In this document: positions 61,576 through 64,000 of the stretch, piece after piece
Layout: each line of letters opens with the position of its first letter
Numbering within the stretch: the stretch's first letter is position 1
NCBI GenBank assembly: GCA_032209605.1
Contig: JASFXZ010000001.1
Span: forward strand, 23,254,619-23,318,618
DNA from: Mactromeris polynyma
Taxonomy: Eukaryota > Mollusca > Bivalvia > Venerida > Mactridae
Length of the DNA: 64,000 bases
Direction of reading: 5' to 3'
Position numbers and translations under genes: made by a program
The notes under the pieces: generated by a model
Told to the model about the DNA's origin: nothing
Databases searched by the model: none
Seen by the model: the letters and a program-made list of their open reading frames with translations, nothing else

Positions 61576-61755
61576 TACATAGTTATTTGTTTACAACAAA
61601 AAGCGTTTAGTGTTCCGAGTATGTTTATTAAAACATAAATAATGGAGCAATAATGTAAGATTTGTACAAAGTGAAGTTTTCTTAGTTTTAGCATTTGCAT
61701 GACTTTTATCATGCATTTTAATGTGCTATATTTAATTGAATTCATTTTTGAAAAG

Positions 61756-62075
61756 TACTATATATATTTGTTTGAGAATAATGTTACTTTTTTGTATCAT
61801 TCTTTATATGTGTTTGTATGAGAATAATGTTACATACCATATCATTATTTGTTTGAGAATACTGTTACTATATGTATTTTGTATCATTCTTTATATGTGT
61901 TTGTATGAGAATAATGTTACATACCATATCATTATTTGTTTGAGAATACTGTTACTATATGTATTTTGTATAATTCTTTATATGTGTTTGTATTAGAATA
62001 ATGTTATATACCATATCATTATTTGTTTGAGATTAATGTTATTATTTTGTATCAATCTTTGTATCTGTTTGTTTG
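61756..62075. repeat. minisatellite, 87-bp unit, about 3.6 copies
   Basis: The unit GTATCATTCTTTATATGTGT ... GAGAATACTGTTACTATATG recurs at 61794, 61881 and 61968, exactly 87 bp apart. Because 87 is a multiple of three, the array makes a repetitive open frame (61736-61996), which I consider an artefact. A degenerate relative lies in the 3' flank of the intact gene at 46080-46320. Confidence 0.9.
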
Positions 62076-62639
62076 AGAACAATGCTGTATACACTACCAT
62101 AAATCTACAGTAAAATTGGGGAGGGTAGAACATAAAGGCAATGGGAAATAACACAGGACTGCACATCATCTAAACTTGAAGTCATCTGATAGCAGTTGCA
62201 TTATAAACTGAATCTGATGCAGAATTCTATATATAACACCAATAGAGAAAGTCAAAGATTTAAATGTTCACAAAGCTCCAGATTTGTAATAACATAAGGC
62301 AAATACATAATGATACTTATACGTAGACTTTGTTCAGACTTAGCTGTATCATATAACACAAGTAACAGATGTGTCACAGAAATAAAGATACGTTCAGGAA
62401 CTCCGAAGTCAAAAGTGTACGAAAGCTTGGAAATAAATGTAAAGACGCACTTAGACGAATATCCAATTATTTCTAAACGGAGAAAAGTGTAAACTTAGAT
62501 ATATCAATTTGGGAAAGAAAAAAGAGTTGAGAAATGACATCTGCAAGACATCTGCAAGAAGATACAACATGTGTTTATTCCTACCCAAAAGAAAAATCAA
62601 GTAAATGTGCAAGGCAATATTTTGAAATGTTATAGCCTA

Positions 62640-63200
62640 GTGGTCCTAAATGCCTTTCAGATATCATCACTGGAGCTAAAACATGGATATATTTTTCAAA
62701 CAAACTTTCTAAAATGATAAGCTTACGAAAGATTAACCGAGAGCAGTTGTTTGCAGGCAAGGATTTCAGAGTTCCAGAGGCTTTTCACTACATTTTTTCA
62801 ATTTACAAGGGCCGATATCGGTTGATTTTTTACCCAAAATATCTATTACAGGAAATATGTATTTCCAAAAGTGTTTTCAGCAAAATATGTATTTCCAAAA
62901 GTGTTTTCAGGATTAAACAGATGTCCATTTGCCGGAACCCCAGAATCGTGATTCTTTATGATAATGTCAGTGTCCATAAAACATGGACCGTAACTATGTA
63001 CCGGAAAGAAAATGAAATTAGATATTACCCACATCCAGCAAACAGTCCTGATAGAACCCTTTTGGTTATCTCTAAAACTCGTATATAAATTATAAATTAT
63101 AGCCCGTCAGAAGAACTGTCGGGTTATGGGATATACACAGATAAGATTATCATGCAGTAATGGTGTAGGGGATAACAACTATGCATAGAAAGAAGTGGTG
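62640..63200 (+). pseudogene. mariner-like transposase remnant, longer copy
   Basis: In changing frames the sequence shows ITGAKTWIYF (mariner TGDETW motif with the first catalytic Asp region altered), FFNLQGPISVDFLPKISI (the FFD..G...DFLP motif), ILYDNVSVHKTWTV and YYPHPANSPD. A 29-bp stretch (AAATATGTATTTCCAAAAGT...) is duplicated at 62849-62908. Frameshifts and altered catalytic residues make it inactive. A 60-codon frame at 62310-62492 may be an older upstream part, but I cannot confirm it. Confidence 0.8.
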
Positions 63201-63269
63201 AATAACTTGAGACTGTATATATATATGACTTACTCAACAGACAACTAACTGAGAAAAGTATGTGTTTCC

Positions 63270-63690
63270 ATTATTTAATGAACAGCCCTCGTGTCAAAAC
63301 AATGAACATCCCTCGTGTCAAATAATAAACAGTACTCGTATGAAAAAGTGAAAGAGCTCTTGTATGAAATAATAAGCAGTCATCGTATGTAATAATTAAC
63401 AGTCTACGTATGAAATAATGAGCAGTCTTCGTTTGAAATAATGAACAGTCTTCGTATGAAGTAATGAACAGTCTACGTACGAAATAATGAGCAGTCTTCG
63501 TATGAAATAATGAACAGTCTATGTATGAAATAATGAGCAGTCTTCGTAAGAAATAATGAACAGTCTTCGTATGAAATAATGAACAGTCTTCATAAGTCTA
63601 CGGAAGAAATAATTAGCATAATGAGCAGCCCTCGTGTCAAATAATGTACACTTCTCGTATGAAATAATGAACATTCTTTGTTTAAATAAA
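63270..63690. repeat. minisatellite, 23-bp unit, about 17 copies
   Basis: Same unit as at 51690-51965 (ATGAACAGTCTTCGTATGAAATA type), with more copies and more variants. It lies at the same distance after the mariner remnant, in the same orientation. Confidence 0.9.
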
Positions 63691-64000
63691 ACAAATGAAC
63701 CGTCTTCAAATGTAGTTTTTTAGTCCAGTATCATGTTAAATATTTGTTTTGGTAGCAACGAAATTTTCAGGCATGACACCTAACTTGACATACATGTTAA
63801 TTATTCACGTCAATGGCTTTTTTCTGAATACCTAAGCCTTACAGACGTACGTTCTACTATGGAGCTAATGCATATTTTATTTCTTTACTGGTCAAAAGGG
63901 CTATCCCGCCAGTACTATTTCACATAGTTTCAATATTGCTGAATACATCTTCTACGGATGTGTATTACAGTAGCAACAACTTTTATTATTCAAATGAATC
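63691..64000. repeat. duplicate of 51966-52222, then inverted sequence at the window edge
   Basis: The first about 250 bp follow 51980-52222. From 63971 the sequence TAGCAACAACTTTTATTATT switches to the reverse complement of 52430-52459, so an inverted duplication begins at the right edge. Confidence 0.8.

Noticed and set aside
61736..61996. 86-codon repetitive hydrophobic open frame
   Set aside because: It lies in an 87-bp tandem repeat whose period is divisible by three, so an open frame is expected by chance.
62310..62492. 60-codon frame as mariner N-terminus
   Set aside because: Position and orientation would fit, but I see no helix-turn-helix pattern that I could defend.

Overview
This looks like intron-rich, AT-rich nuclear DNA from an animal, most probably a bivalve mollusc. 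The evidence is GT-AG introns, an RNase II (RNB)–SF1 helicase gene of the HELZ2-like type that is tandemly multiplied, intronless nicotinic-receptor-like genes, tRNA-derived SINEs, and interspersed repeats whose consensus I recognise from clam-type genomes (for example the split repeat at 720-909 and 2585-2955). The species cannot be named from the sequence alone. All recognisable genes lie on the + strand.

The centre of the window (about 29.9-45.7 kb) holds one apparently complete HELZ2-like gene. An 18-exon model joins with consistent intron phases into an uninterrupted 2,123-residue frame: an alpha-helical/TPR-like N-terminus, a basic and acidic linker, a full RNB exoribonuclease domain in one 3.6-kb exon, then a UPF1/MOV10-type helicase spread over nine exons. 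Four partial relatives lie around it. Copy A (1-8953) is the closest to working: its helicase frame is open, but it has a stop in the RNB exon and Arg to Cys in motif IV. Copy C (17.46-21.9 kb) and copy D (48.76-51.0 kb) are decayed 3' halves. Copy E (61.38-61.57 kb) is a fragment of the last exon.

Two intronless Cys-loop receptor genes (10641-11951 and 53738-54882) each lie downstream of a HELZ2-like 3' end. Together they form a duplicated block: about 6.59-14.40 kb matches about 48.76-61.30 kb. Both receptor copies are disrupted, but by different lesions. One has two nonsense codons and the other an 82-bp frameshifting deletion, so the ancestor was open when it was duplicated. A third unit appears to start at 61.38 kb and run off the right edge.

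The rest is mobile and repetitive DNA: a Tigger/pogo-like element nested in a bivalve repeat (0.7-2.95 kb), smaller elements with the same kind of ends (13.6, 25.4 and 60.5 kb), a TTAA-flanked element (24.4 kb), a palindrome-bearing element in two inverted copies (27.4 and 43.4 kb, the second in an intron of the intact gene), mariner transposase remnants (51.3 and 62.6 kb), an element with CAAAGACC ends and 7-bp flanking repeats (56.5-58.1 kb), LINE 3' ends (4.4-5.2 and 58.7-59.3 kb), and minisatellites of about 49, 32, 23 and 87 bp. Nothing was checked by search. Exon limits come from splice motifs, reading phase and comparison between copies.
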